64,000 bases of DNA from Hymenobacter cellulosilyticus (GTDB lineage: Bacteria; Bacteroidota; Bacteroidia; Cytophagales; Hymenobacteraceae): positions 4,516,501-4,580,500 of the forward strand of contig NZ_CP095046.1 in the NCBI RefSeq assembly GCF_022919215.1. The letters are read 5' to 3'. A program made the translations under genes and the position numbers. The notes under the pieces are model-generated. The model was given only the letters and a program-made list of their open reading frames with translations, searched no databases and was not told the origin of the DNA. Positions 40,330-49,265 of the stretch are shown one piece after another. The stretch's first letter is position 1; every line of letters begins with the position of its first letter.

Positions 40330-40462
40330 GGTGTCTTTCTAGAGTAAGTGAATAGGTAAAGTAAGCCCGGGAGGTTCCAGCTGCAACTGGCAACCTTCCG
40401 GGTTTACTGCCAATAAACCCTTTGTCCCGATCTTTGTCTCTCCGACTTGACCGACCATTTTT

Positions 40463-41733
40463 ATGAAAATCCTGTTTCGCAACATTCACCTCTACCTGAG
40501 TCTGGCCTCGGGCCTCGTCATTGCCATCGTCTGCTTCACGGGCGGCGTGCTGGTGTTCGAGAAAGAGCTGGACCAGGCCTGGCACCCCGAGCGGTTCTTC
40601 GTGACGCCGCCCGCCAATCAGCAGCCCCTGCCCCTGGCTCAGCTGTTGGAAGGCGTGAAAGCCACCGACCCCAAGGCGAAAATCGGGGAGTGAAAGTGTA
40701 TGCCGACCCAACCCGCACCGTGGAAATCAGCCTGGCTGGTGGTCCCGGTGGCCCAGGCGGTAAGCCCGAAGGCGGCCGCGAAGGCAAAGCGGAGGGCGGC
40801 AAAGCCCGCGCCGAGCAGGGCGCAGCCGCGAGCGGTGAGCATGGCGGCAAAGGCGAAAAGGGCAAGGGCGAGAAGGCTAAAGGCGGTGGCGAAGGTGGCC
40901 GCGGCCCGGTGCTCTACGTGAACCCCTACACCGGCGCGGTGCTCGACAAAGTCAACTACCGCGACACGTTCTTCTTCACCATGATGGCCCTGCACCGCGG
41001 CATGGTGGGCGGCCCCATCGGCAAGCTCATCGTGGGCGTGAGCACGCTCATGTTCCTCTTCATCATTGGCACGGGCATCGTGCTGTGGTGGCCGGCTTCG
41101 CGCAAAATCGTGAAGCAGCGCCTGACCATTAAGTGGGACGCCAGCTTCAAGCGCCTCAACCACGACTTGCACATTGTGCTGGGTTTCTACAGCGCCCTGT
41201 TTCTGTTCGTGTTTGCCTTCACCGGCCTGGCCTGGTCGTTTGAGTGGTTCAACAACGGCATCTTTGCCGTAACCAACTCCGACCCCAAAGGCCCCGAAGC
41301 ACCCAAGTCGACCCTGAATCTGACCGGCGGCAAGCTCAGCTTCGACCAGGCCTACACTGCAGCCCGGCAGCAGGTGCCTCAGGCCCTGTCGTACGCTATT
41401 TCCCTGCCCAAAGACTCTACGGAAGCCGTGCGGGTGAATACGACTTCGGCCACCGCCGCCTACGAGGGCGCCACCGACGAGCTCTACCTCGACCAGTACA
41501 CCGGCCAGCCCCTGGGCAAGCTCAACTTTGAGGACCGCAACCTGGGCCAGCGCGTGCGCCGCACCTTCAAGCCGGTCCATACCGGCGCCATCTTCGGCAC
41601 CCCGTCGAAGATCGTAGCGGTAGTGGTGTGTTTGCTGGGCTTCACCTTCCCCATCACGGGCGTGATTATGTGGCTCAACCGCCTGCGCAAAGGCAAGAAA
41701 AAGCAGCAGAAACAAGCCGCTATAGCTGCCTAA
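40463..41733 (+). CDS. PepSY-associated membrane protein (siderophore reductase-like)
   Basis: 423 residues. Four-helix PepSY_TM protein of the type found beside siderophore receptors and proposed to move electrons to ferric siderophores. Helices: SLASGLVIAIVCFTGGVLVF, the pair around VSTLMFLFIIGTGIVLWWP and VLGFYSALFLFVFAFTGLAW, and the C-terminal one (IVAVVVCLLGFTFPITGVIM). One G is missing in GGGG 40685-40688, after which IGGVKVYADPTRTV continues. An unusual Gly/Lys/Glu-rich stretch of about 57 residues (97-153) sits in the periplasmic loop. Start ATG 40463. A terminator-like hairpin follows. Confidence 0.87.
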
Positions 41734-41760
41734 GCCATTTAGGACTAGCTTCTTTGCCAC

Positions 41761-41796
41761 AAGGCCCGGGCTCCGCAAGCAGTCCGGGCCTTTTGG
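41761..41796 (+). terminator. terminator after the PepSY gene
   Basis: AAGGCCCGG / CCGGGCCTT, 14-nt loop, T-rich tail. Confidence 0.8.
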
Positions 41797-41905
41797 CTTT
41801 TGGGCCCTACCCTCTTGGTGTTGGTTTTCTGTGGGAATAAGCCAAATCATCCGTTAGAAATCATAAAGGCGGCAATAAAATCCGCCGCACAAAATGCCGC
41901 GCCCC

Positions 41906-41913
41906 TATATTTG
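41906..41913 (+). promoter_or_regulatory. -7 promoter element for the aminotransferase
   Basis: TATATTTG is an exact TAnnTTTG match, 16 bp before ATG 41929. Confidence 0.5.
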
Positions 41914-41928
41914 GCAAAAAACGACGTA

Positions 41929-43185
41929 ATGATGGTTTCTAAAATGGCCGGCAGCCTGATTGGCTCCGAGATTATCAAGATTGGTAACGAGGTCAATGAC
42001 ATGATCCGCAAGGGCGAGGAAATCTGCAACCTCACCATCGGCGACTTTGACCCCAAGATTTACCCCATCCCGGAAGGCCTGCAAACCGAAATTTCGGCCG
42101 CCTACTCCGCCGGTCATACCAACTACCCGCCCGCCAACGGCATGGCCGACTTGCGCACGGCCGTGGCCCAGTTTACCACCGAGCGGCTGGGTTTGACTTA
42201 CTCCGTCAACGACATTCTGGTGGCCGGTGGCTCCCGCCCACTGATCTACGCCACTTATCTGGCCCTGATTGACGCCGGCGACAAAGTCGTGTTTCCGGTG
42301 CCGAGCTGGAACAACAACCACTACTGCCACCTCTCCGGCGCCGAGCCCATCATGGTCGAAACCACGGTGAAAAACAACTTCATGCCCACCGCGGCCGAAG
42401 TAGCGCCCCACCTGAAAGGCGCCACCCTGCTGGCTCTCTGCTCCCCGCTGAACCCGACGGGCACCGTGTTTTCCAAGCAGGACCTGGAGGACATCTGCGA
42501 CCTGGTTATTGCCGAAAACAAGACGCGCGCCGAGGGCGAAAAGCCCTTGTACATCATGTACGACCAGATTTACTGGATGCTAACCTTCGGTGAAACCCAG
42601 CACTACGACCCGGTAAACCTGCGCCCCGAGCTGCGCGACTACGTCATCTACATCGACGGTATTTCCAAGTGCTTTGCCGCCACCGGCGTGCGCGTGGGCT
42701 ATGCTTTTGGCCCCAGCAACGTCATCGACAAGATGAAGTCGATTCTGGGTCACGTGGGAGCCTGGGCGCCCAAGGCCGAGCAGGTGGCCACCGCCAAGTA
42801 CCTGCAGCAGGGCGAGGCCGTGAATGAGTTCCTGACCAGCTTCAAGGTGAAAGTGCAGCGCAGCCTCGACACGCTCTACAACGGCCTGCAGGACCTCAAA
42901 AAGCAGGGCTACCCCGTAGACGCCGTGGTGCCCCAGGGTGCCATCTACCTCACCGCCCAGATTAACGCCATCGGCAAGACCACGCCCGAGGGCAAGCTGC
43001 TGGCTACCAACAAGGACATTACCTTCTACCTGATTTCCCGGGCCCGCCTGGCCGTGGTGCCCTTCGGCGCGTTCGGTACCGACGAAACCTCAACCTGGTT
43101 CCGCATGTCGGTGGGTGGGGCTTCGCTGGAAAGCATGGAAGCTGCCCTGCCCCGCCTGCAAGAGGCCCTGGACGCGCTGCAGTAG
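41929..43185 (+). CDS. pyridoxal-phosphate aminotransferase, class I/II
   Basis: Intact, 418 residues. Fold-type I PLP enzyme of the aspartate-aminotransferase-like group. Seen: LTIGDFDP, HTNYPPANGMADLR, LCSPLNPTGTVFSKQ, YDQIYWMLTF, the PLP-lysine motif IDGISKCFAATGVRVGYAFG and WFRMSVGGASLE with the substrate-carboxylate Arg. Transfers amino groups between an amino acid and a 2-oxo acid; exact substrate unknown. Start is ATG 41929 or the next codon 41932, downstream of a -7 element. Transcribed alone, with a strong terminator after it. Confidence 0.92.
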   Translation: MMVSKMAGSLIGSEIIKIGNEVNDMIRKGEEICNLTIGDFDPKIYPIPEGLQTEISAAYSAGHTNYPPANGMADLRTAVAQFTTERLGLTYSVNDILVAGGSRPLIYATYLALIDAGDKVVFPVPSWNNNHYCHLSGAEPIMVETTVKNNFMPTAAEVAPHLKGATLLALCSPLNPTGTVFSKQDLEDICDLVIAENKTRAEGEKPLYIMYDQIYWMLTFGETQHYDPVNLRPELRDYVIYIDGISKCFAATGVRVGYAFGPSNVIDKMKSILGHVGAWAPKAEQVATAKYLQQGEAVNEFLTSFKVKVQRSLDTLYNGLQDLKKQGYPVDAVVPQGAIYLTAQINAIGKTTPEGKLLATNKDITFYLISRARLAVVPFGAFGTDETSTWFRMSVGGASLESMEAALPRLQEALDALQ

Positions 43186-43215
43186 CCAGCCGAATTTGAC
43201 GTACGATTTGCTGCT

Positions 43216-43254
43216 AAAAGCTGGGGCAGGCCGCAAGGTTGGCCCCAGCTTTTT
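43216..43254 (+). terminator. terminator after the aminotransferase
   Basis: AAAAGCTGGGGC / GCCCCAGCTTTT, 12-bp stem with T-tail. Confidence 0.9.
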
Positions 43255-43269
43255 GCTTACCCCTCCCCT

Positions 43270-43928
43270 ATGAAAGCCTTCCTTTTCGACCTGAACGGGA
43301 CGATGATCCACGACATGGACTATCATACCAAAGCCTGGCAGTATATTTTCAACCACGAGCTGGGCGGCCACTTCAGCTGGGACGAAGTGAAGCCCCAGAT
43401 GTACGGCAAAAACCAGGAAGTACTGGTGCGCATGTTTGGCCCCGACCGGTTTACCGAAGCCGAAATGGACGCGCTGGCCCGGCGCAAGGAGCAACGCTAC
43501 CAGGAGGAGTTCCGGCCCACCTGGCGTTGCTGCCCGGCTTGCCAGAGTTTTTGGAACGCGCCTACCAGCAGGGAATTCCCATGGCTATTGGCTCGGCGGC
43601 CATTCCGTTCAACATTGACTTTGTGCTCGACAATCTGCACATCCGGCACTATTTCCAGGCCATTGTCAGCGCCGACGACGTGACGCTAAGCAAGCCCCAC
43701 CCGGAGACGTTTCTTAAAGCCGCCGCTCAGCTAGGAGTTACGCCAGCGGATTGTATTGTCTTTGAGGATGTGCCCAAGGGAGCCGAAGCAGCCCTGAACG
43801 CGGGAATGAAAGCCGTGATTCTGACCACGACGCACCAGGGAGAGGAATTCACCCACCTGCCCAACATCCTACACTTCGCCGCCGACTTCCGGGACGAAGC
43901 AGTAAAGAGCCTCATCAACGCCTCTTAA
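43270..43928 (+). CDS. HAD family hydrolase, beta-phosphoglucomutase-like
   Basis: 219 residues. HAD subfamily IA with cap domain: FDLNGTMIHDM (nucleophile Asp; the usual second Asp is Asn), SAAIPFNI, Lys in LSKPHPETFLKAA, and FEDVPKGAEAALNAGM. These place it near beta-phosphoglucomutase, but the Asn at the acid/base position makes phosphatase or mutase activity uncertain. One C is missing in CCC 43517-43519; adding it restores EFRPHLALLPGLPEFLERAY. Followed 5 bp after the stop by a 21-bp tandem repeat, as for the other HAD gene in the window. Confidence 0.83.
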
Positions 43929-43932
43929 CTCG

Positions 43933-44100
43933 TCCGAAATACTTTCTGGAGTGTCCGAAGCCATTCCAAAGGCGTCCAAAACCGTTTCGAGGGCGTCCGA
44001 AATCAGTTCAAAGCCGTCTGAAGCCGTTTCAAGGGTGTCCGAAGCCTCTTCAGGAGCGTCCGAGACGGTACTTAGAGTGTCCGAAACGCTGGTTACGGCC
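43933..44100. repeat. 21-bp tandem repeat, eight degenerate copies
   Basis: Units of exactly 21 bp start at 43933, 43954, 43975, 43996, 44017, 44038, 44059 and 44080. Each begins TCCGAA or a one-base variant (TCCAAA, TCTGAA, TCCGAG), most with TTTC or TTC near position 11-14 and ending GTG or GCG. No indels. Different sequence from the repeat at 4804 but the same period and same position after a HAD gene. A GTG-started frame at 43951 reads heptads beginning SEA/SET, without other support for coding. Confidence 0.8.
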
Positions 44101-44103
44101 CAC

Positions 44104-44137
44104 AAAAAAGCCTCCTGCAGTACAAGGAGGCTTTTTT
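44104..44137. terminator. bidirectional terminator
   Basis: AAAAAAGCCTCCTG / AAGGAGGCTTTTTT between the repeat array (+) and dnaB (-). Confidence 0.9.
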
Positions 44138-44155
44138 GTTTGGCTAAACCCAGCC

Positions 44156-45771
44156 TTAAAATGGCGGGTCGTCGTTGCCGAAGTTGCTTTTCGGGAAGGG
44201 TACCGGCCCCGGGCCGCCCTCATTGATCTTGCTGCCCAGCCGGATGGTATTGGGCGCAAAGCCGGGCTCGTCGTCGAAGGTGCTGGCCGGGAAGGCGCCG
44301 GTGTTGTAGTCGGCATCCATCCCGAAAGCGCCACCCCCGTCGAGGTCGGCAAACTTGGTGAACTTGCCGATAAACTTAAGCTGCACCGTTTCCAGGGAGC
44401 CGTTCCGGTGCTTGGCAATAATCACCTCGCCCGTGCCCTGGGTCGGGTTGCCCATTTCGTCCTCCGTAATCTTGTAGTATTCGGGGCGGTAGAGGAACAC
44501 CACCATGTCGGCGTCCTGCTCGATAGAACCTGATTCACGAAGGTCGCTGAGCTGGGGCTTTTTGTCGCCGCCCCGGGTTTCCACCGAGCGGGAAAGCTGG
44601 GACAAAGCCAGCACCGGCACGTTCAGTTCCTTGGCAATACCCTTGAGCGCCCGCGAAATCGAGGCAATTTCCTGTTCGCGGTTGCCGGCACCCTTGCCCC
44701 CATCCGAGTTACCCGTCATTAGCTGCAGGTAGTCGATGATAATCATCTGGATGTCGTGGTGGGCCTTGAGGCGGCGGCACTTGGTGCGCAGCTCCCGGAT
44801 GCTCAGGCCCGGGGTGTCGTCGATGTAAATCGGGGCCGACGACAAACCCGCAATCTTGTGGTTGAGCTGGGCCCACTCGTAGTCGGCCAGGTTGCCCTTC
44901 TTAATTTTCTCGGAGTCCAGCTCGGCCTCGGCCGAAATCAGACGATTCACGAGCTGAATCGAGGACATTTCCAGCGAGAAGATGGCCACCGCCTTCTTGT
45001 GGTCGACGGCCGCGTTGCGCATGGCCGATACTACAAAGGCGGTTTTACCCATACCCGGGCGAGCCGCAATAATCACCAGGTCAGACGGTTGCCAGCCCGA
45101 GGTAACACGGTCCAGGGCCGAGAAGCCCGAGGGTACGCCGGTAAGACCGTCCTTCTGGTTTTTCTTTTCTTCGAGCTCCTTGATGGCCTTGCCCATCAGG
45201 CTGCGCATGTCGTCGAAGTTCTTGCGGATGTTGGATTCCGAAACTTCGAACAAAGCCTGCTCGGTGCTGTCGAGCAGGTTGAAAACGTCGGTGGTGTCCT
45301 CGAAAGCGTCGCGGTGAATGGTGCTGGCAATGTTGATCAGCTCCCGCTTGATGGCGTTTTCGGTGATGATACGGGCGTGGTACTCAATGTTAGCCGCCGA
45401 GTTCACCTTGAAGGTCAGGTTGGCCACGAAGTGGGCCCCACCGCCGGCTTCGAGTTCCCCCATTTCCCGCAGCTCGTGGGTCACGGTCAGGATGTCAATC
45501 GGCTCGGACTTGTCGAACAGATTGAGGATGGCCTTAAAAATGCGGCGGTGCTTCTCGTCGTAGAAGCTCTCGGGCTTCAGAATGTCGATAACCGTAGTCA
45601 GGGCATCCTTTTCCAGCATCAGGGCACCCAAAACAGCGGCTTCCAGCTCGCGCGCCTGGGGCGGGAGCTTACCCGAGGGCGTGCCCATGGACAGCTGCGG
45701 GGGCGGCTGTTCCAGGCGGCTTTGGCCCGCGAGGCAGATTGTTTTAGGCGGTCATCCATCCGGTCGTTCAT
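44156..45771 (-). CDS. dnaB: replicative DNA helicase DnaB
   Basis: 538 residues. Hexameric 5'-3' helicase of the replication fork. N-terminal primase-interacting domain (PPQARELEAAVLGALMLEKD, FYDEKHRRIFKAI), Walker A ARPGMGKTAFVVS, Walker B MIIIDYLQLM, LSRSVETRGGDKKPQLSDLR, ESGSIEQDADMVVFLYRPEY. One G is missing in GGGGG 45699-45703 (plus strand); adding it gives NSRPPQLSMGTPSGKLPPQ and the start ATG 45771 (MNDRMDDRLKQSASRAK). The enzyme is essential, so the break must be a sequence error. No intein. Divergent from mpl. Confidence 0.96.
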
Positions 45772-45781
45772 CGGTACTCAG

Positions 45782-45789
45782 CAAATCTA
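45782..45789 (-). promoter_or_regulatory. -7 promoter element for dnaB
   Basis: TAGATTTG on the minus strand is an exact TAnnTTTG match, 11 bp before ATG 45771. Confidence 0.45.
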
Positions 45790-45922
45790 ACGCAAAAGGG
45801 GCACAAAGCTACGGGCTGAAACGCACATTATCTGATGGCCCCCATCCTTTCTTTTCGGTATATTCCCCGGCCTCTGCGGTGGCGCTCCGCAATCAGGACC
45901 CGGTACAACGGCCCCGGTTTAT

Positions 45923-45930
45923 TACCTTTG
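45923..45930 (+). promoter_or_regulatory. -7 promoter element for mpl
   Basis: TACCTTTG, an exact TAnnTTTG match, 47 bp before ATG 45977. Confidence 0.5.
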
Positions 45931-45976
45931 CCGCCCGGCTCTTTAAAGCCCATCCGCCCTGATTTAGTTTTACTGA

Positions 45977-47361
45977 ATGGCATCTACGCCCACTTCTCTC
46001 CAGCGTCTGCACCTGATTGCCACCGGTGGCAGCATCATGCACAACCTGGCTCTGGCCCTGCACCGCCGTGGTGCTCAGGTCACTGGCTCCGACGACGAAA
46101 TCTTTGAGCCCGCCAAAAGTCGCCTGGCTGCCGCCGGCCTGCTGCCCGCCGCGGAAGGCTGGTTTCCGGAAAAAGTAACGCCGGAGCTCGACGCCGTCAT
46201 TGTGGGCATGCACGCCCGGACCGACAACCCCGAGCTGCTCCGGGCCCAGGAGCTGGGGCTGCGCATCTACTCCTTCCCGAGTTTATCTATGAAGCTTCCA
46301 AGGACAAGCAGCGCATCGTTATTGGCGGCTCCCACGGCAAAACCAGCATTACCTCGCTGATTCTGCACGTGCTGCGCTTCCACGGCCGCAAGTTCGACTA
46401 CGCCGTGGGCGCCCAGCTCGAAGGCTTTGACCTCATGGTGCAGCTGTCGGAAGACGCGCCCATTATCATCATCGAGGGCGACGAGTACCTGTCTTCGCCC
46501 ATCGACCGGCGGCCCAAGTTTCACCTCTACCAGCACCATATCGGGGTCATTTCGGGCATCAGCTGGGACCACATCAACGTGTTTCCGACCGAGGAAGACT
46601 ACCGGGAGCAGTTCCGCATCTTCGCCGAGATGACGCCCAAGGCCGGGGTGCTGATTTACGACCGCGACGACGAGCAGGTGCAGCTCGTGACCGTGCCCAC
46701 CAGCACCGACGTGAAGTACATCGGCTACGGTCCGCACGAGAACAAGGTACGTCAGGGCAAAACCGTGCTCTTGACCAAAAAGGACGAAGAAGTGCCGATT
46801 CAGGTGTTTGGCGAGCATAACCTGCGCAACATCTCGGCCGCCAAGGAGGTCTGCAAGCAGCTGGGCATCAAGGGCAAGGACTTTTACGAGGCCCTGGCCA
46901 CGTTTAAAGGCGCGGCCCGCCGCCTGGAGCTGGTGCGGGAAGGCGACACGGCGGTGGTCTACAAGGACTTTGCCCACGCGCCTTCCAAGCTCAAGGCCAC
47001 GGCTACGGCCTTCAAAAAGCAATTCCCCAAGCGCCTCCTGGTGGCCTGCCTGGAGCTGCACACCTTTAGCTCGCTGAACCCTGCTTTCCTACCCCAGTAC
47101 GCCCACACCTTCGACGCGCCCGACGTGGCCGTGGTCTACTTCAACCCCCATGTGCTGGAACACAAGCGCCTGCCCGCCTTGCCACCCGAGGCCGTGCAAA
47201 AGGCCTTCCAGCGCCCCGATTTAAAGGTTTTCACCGACAGCAAGGCCCTGGCCGAGTTTCTGCACCAGCAAAACTGGCAGGACGCCAACCTGCTGATGAT
47301 GAGCTCGGGCACCTTCGACGGGCTGGATCTGACCCAGCTGGCAACCGAAATCACGAAGTAA
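45977..47361 (+). CDS. mpl: UDP-MurNAc:L-Ala-gamma-D-Glu-meso-DAP ligase (murein recycling)
   Basis: 461 residues. Mpl joins recycled murein tripeptide to UDP-MurNAc in the cytoplasm, using ATP. N-terminal Rossmann domain (HLIATGGSIMHNLALALHRRG, GSDDEIF), central ATP-binding loop IGGSHGKTSITSLILHVL, IIIIEGDEYLSS, SGISWDHINVFPTEEDY, and the C-terminal ligase domain with YKDFAHAPSKLKATATAF. One C is missing in CCC 46277-46279; adding it joins YSFPEFIYEASKDKQRIVI. Start ATG 45977. Divergent from dnaB with separate -7 elements. Confidence 0.95.
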
Positions 47362-47379
47362 GCCCTCCGCTCTCCTTCG

Positions 47380-47472
47380 AACGTCATGTCGAGCCTAGAG
47401 TAGCTTCTCGCGTGCTAGAGTAATCTGATTACTTTGGCAGGCGGGATGTCTCCCGCTGGTCGACATGACGTT
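47380..47472. repeat. intergenic inverted repeat, type 3
   Basis: Outer arms AACGTCATGTCGA / TCGACATGACGTT are perfect 13-bp complements. Inside is AGTAATCTGATTACT. Resembles degraded copies of a dispersed GTCATGTCGAGC-type intergenic repeat. Confidence 0.75.
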
Positions 47473-47509
47473 CTGTTTTTCACTACCTCTACCTACCCTC
47501 TCTCATCCC

Positions 47510-48208
47510 ATGAAAGAAAACCTCCTGCTCCTGCACGGTGCTTTGGGCTCAGATAAGCAACTGCGCGGCCTGGCCCGCGACTTGTCGCAGTTCTACCAGG
47601 TGCATATGTTTTCCTTCAGCGGGCACGGCGGGCGGAGTTTGGAGCCGGCCGCATTCAGCATGCGGGCGTTTGCCGGGGAAGTTGTGGGGTATATCCAGGA
47701 GAAAAAGCTGCCGGCGGCGCACGTATTTGGCTATAGCATGGGCGGCTACGCAGCCTTGCTGGCCGCCGCGCAGGCCCCGGGACTTATCAAGTCGATAACG
47801 ACGCTGGGCACCAAGTTCGACTGGTCGCCGGAAGCCGCTCAAGCTGAAACGAAGATGCTGGACGCGGCTAAAATCCAGGAGAAAGTACCGCAGTTTGCCG
47901 AGCAGCTCAGCCAGACCCACGCCCCTACGGAGTGGACCGCCGTGCTCGATGCCACCCGGCAGATGATGCTGGAGCTGGGCCAGGATCCGCCCCTGACGCC
48001 GGCCCTGCTTACCAAACTCGCTCTGCCAGTGCAGATTCTGGTGGGGGAACTAGATAAAACGGCCGGCGTGGATGGCTCCTCGCTTTATGCCTCCTATTTG
48101 CCGGAAGCCACGTTTGAAATCCTGATGAATACGCCCCACCCGCTGGAACGCGTAAATCCGGACGAGCTGGTGGAGCGCATCCGCCGCTTTACTGCCAGTG
48201 CGGCTTAA
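47510..48208 (+). CDS. alpha/beta hydrolase
   Basis: Intact, 232 residues. Alpha/beta hydrolase fold: LLLLHGALGSDKQLRG (oxyanion region), nucleophile elbow VFGYSMGGYAAL (Ser about 93), acid in LVGELDKTAG, catalytic His in NTPHPLERV. Esterase or lipase-like, substrate unknown. Start ATG 47510 (MKENLLLLHGALG) is preferred over an upstream ATG at 47465. Its end overlaps the convergent small membrane protein by 20 bp. Confidence 0.9.
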   Translation: MKENLLLLHGALGSDKQLRGLARDLSQFYQVHMFSFSGHGGRSLEPAAFSMRAFAGEVVGYIQEKKLPAAHVFGYSMGGYAALLAAAQAPGLIKSITTLGTKFDWSPEAAQAETKMLDAAKIQEKVPQFAEQLSQTHAPTEWTAVLDATRQMMLELGQDPPLTPALLTKLALPVQILVGELDKTAGVDGSSLYASYLPEATFEILMNTPHPLERVNPDELVERIRRFTASAA

Positions 48209-48473
48209 GGCCGCGCCACACGCGCACCAGCAGACGGCCCACGGAGTACAGAATAATACCCCAGTACGCGCCATTGAGCAGAATTACGGGCAGCGTCCAG
48301 CTGTCGGGCAGCAGGCTGACCGGAAGCGGATACGTAAGCACGAACATCAGCGCCTGCTGCCACCAGGTGGGCTGGGCTCCCCAGAGTGCCAGAAACGGCA
48401 CGGCCAGCAGGCATAGCAGTGCGTGCAGCATCACGCCGTAGATTCCGCTCAGGGCTAATAGTCGGTAATTCAT
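48189..48473 (-). CDS. small integral membrane protein
   Basis: 94 residues, intact, start ATG 48473 (MNYRLLALSGIYGVMLHALL). Three hydrophobic segments, about 8-32, 38-56 and 60-82; ends RGLKPHWQ. No family recognised. Convergent with and overlapping the hydrolase gene by 20 bp. Confidence 0.6.
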   Translation of the reverse strand: MNYRLLALSGIYGVMLHALLCLLAVPFLALWGAQPTWWQQALMFVLTYPLPVSLLPDSWTLPVILLNGAYWGIILYSVGRLLVRVWRGLKPHWQ

Positions 48474-48512
48474 AGAACTCGGAACTGACTGGGACAGAGT
48501 ACAATCTACACG

Positions 48513-48546
48513 AAAAAGGCCCGCTACGAAACGAGCGGGCCTTTTT
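48513..48546. terminator. terminator between minus-strand genes
   Basis: AAAAAGGCCCGCT / AGCGGGCCTTTTT, 13-bp stem with T-tail. Confidence 0.9.
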
Positions 48547-48672
48547 CTTTGGGCTCATCGGGCGGTAGCGGGGGGTCGGGGGCTGGGGCACGGACTTAGG
48601 ACGCCGCCGGTCGGTGGTGACCAGCAGGGCCAGGGCCGTCAGCCCCAGGCGCAGGAGCCACTTGCGGTTCAT
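48524..48672 (-). CDS. very small membrane or secreted peptide gene
   Basis: About 49 residues after adding one C in the C6 run near 48570. MNRKWLLRLGLTALALLVTT forms one hydrophobic helix followed by a Pro-rich tail ending KEKGPLVS. Its ATG overlaps the stop of the lipoprotein gene upstream (ATGA), implying translational coupling. The stop falls inside the terminator stem. No family; low certainty. Confidence 0.4.
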
Positions 48673-49241
48673 CGGCGGCGAAACAGGTTGTTGCTGTTTT
48701 CCACGACCAGGTCGCAGCGGCTGCCGCCGCTATTGTCGCCGCAGGTGGTGCCGGTAATCTGGTTTTTCTCGAAGGAAAAATAGCAGAACGAGCAGCCCAC
48801 GCTGGTAATGACGTAGCGCTCGGCGTGGGAGCTGAGGTATAGGCTCTGGTCGGTGGAGGTAATGAGCGGAATGGCCATGGAGCGGAACATTCCGTCGCGC
48901 AGGCCCATACCTACCAGGTAGTAGATGGGCTTGTCCTTGGCGCTTTCCTGCACCTTACGGATCATGGTTTTGTCGACCACCGTGCCGTCGTTGAACTCCC
49001 GAATAAAGGCCGTGGCCAGCTGAGCCCGGGGCATGATGTACTCGATTTTGCCTTCGTTGAGGCGGGCCAGTTGCGTGCTGACGCCCTCGCGCTTGCGGCG
49101 GTTGGCTTCCTCCTCCGGGTCAGTAGTGGGAGAACTCACTTCGGGAAAGCCGCGCTTGGAGGTTTCGCAGGCCGATAACATCCCAAGCAGGGGTAAAATC
49201 AGCAGGGCCAGATGCAGCGCGGTACGGGGGTATAATTTCAT
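48669..49241 (-). CDS. lipoprotein of unknown function
   Basis: Intact, 190 residues. Start ATG 49241 gives a lipoprotein signal peptide ending LGMLSACETS (Cys about 26). A Glu/Arg-rich linker follows, then a globular part with YIMPRAQLATAFIREF, YYLVGMGLRDGM and a Cys-containing segment (ITSVGCSFCYFS, GTTCGDNS). No family recognised. In an operon with the M48 protease upstream and the small peptide downstream (ATGA overlap at 48669). Confidence 0.75.
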   Translation of the reverse strand: MKLYPRTALHLALLILPLLGMLSACETSKRGFPEVSSPTTDPEEEANRRKREGVSTQLARLNEGKIEYIMPRAQLATAFIREFNDGTVVDKTMIRKVQESAKDKPIYYLVGMGLRDGMFRSMAIPLITSTDQSLYLSSHAERYVITSVGCSFCYFSFEKNQITGTTCGDNSGGSRCDLVVENSNNLFRRR

Positions 49242-49265
49242 TGAACAGGGGCCGCAGCCCAAAAA

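Noticed and set aside
40639..41850. 403-codon open frame on the minus strand across the PepSY gene
   Set aside because: It is antisense to a conserved membrane-protein gene, and its sequence (His/Gly/Val-rich, no motifs) is typical of high-GC shadow frames.
43869..44105. 78-codon minus-strand frame with SD/LET repeats over the 21-bp array
   Set aside because: It overlaps the HAD C-terminus and exists because the 21-bp period is divisible by three; no start or family support.
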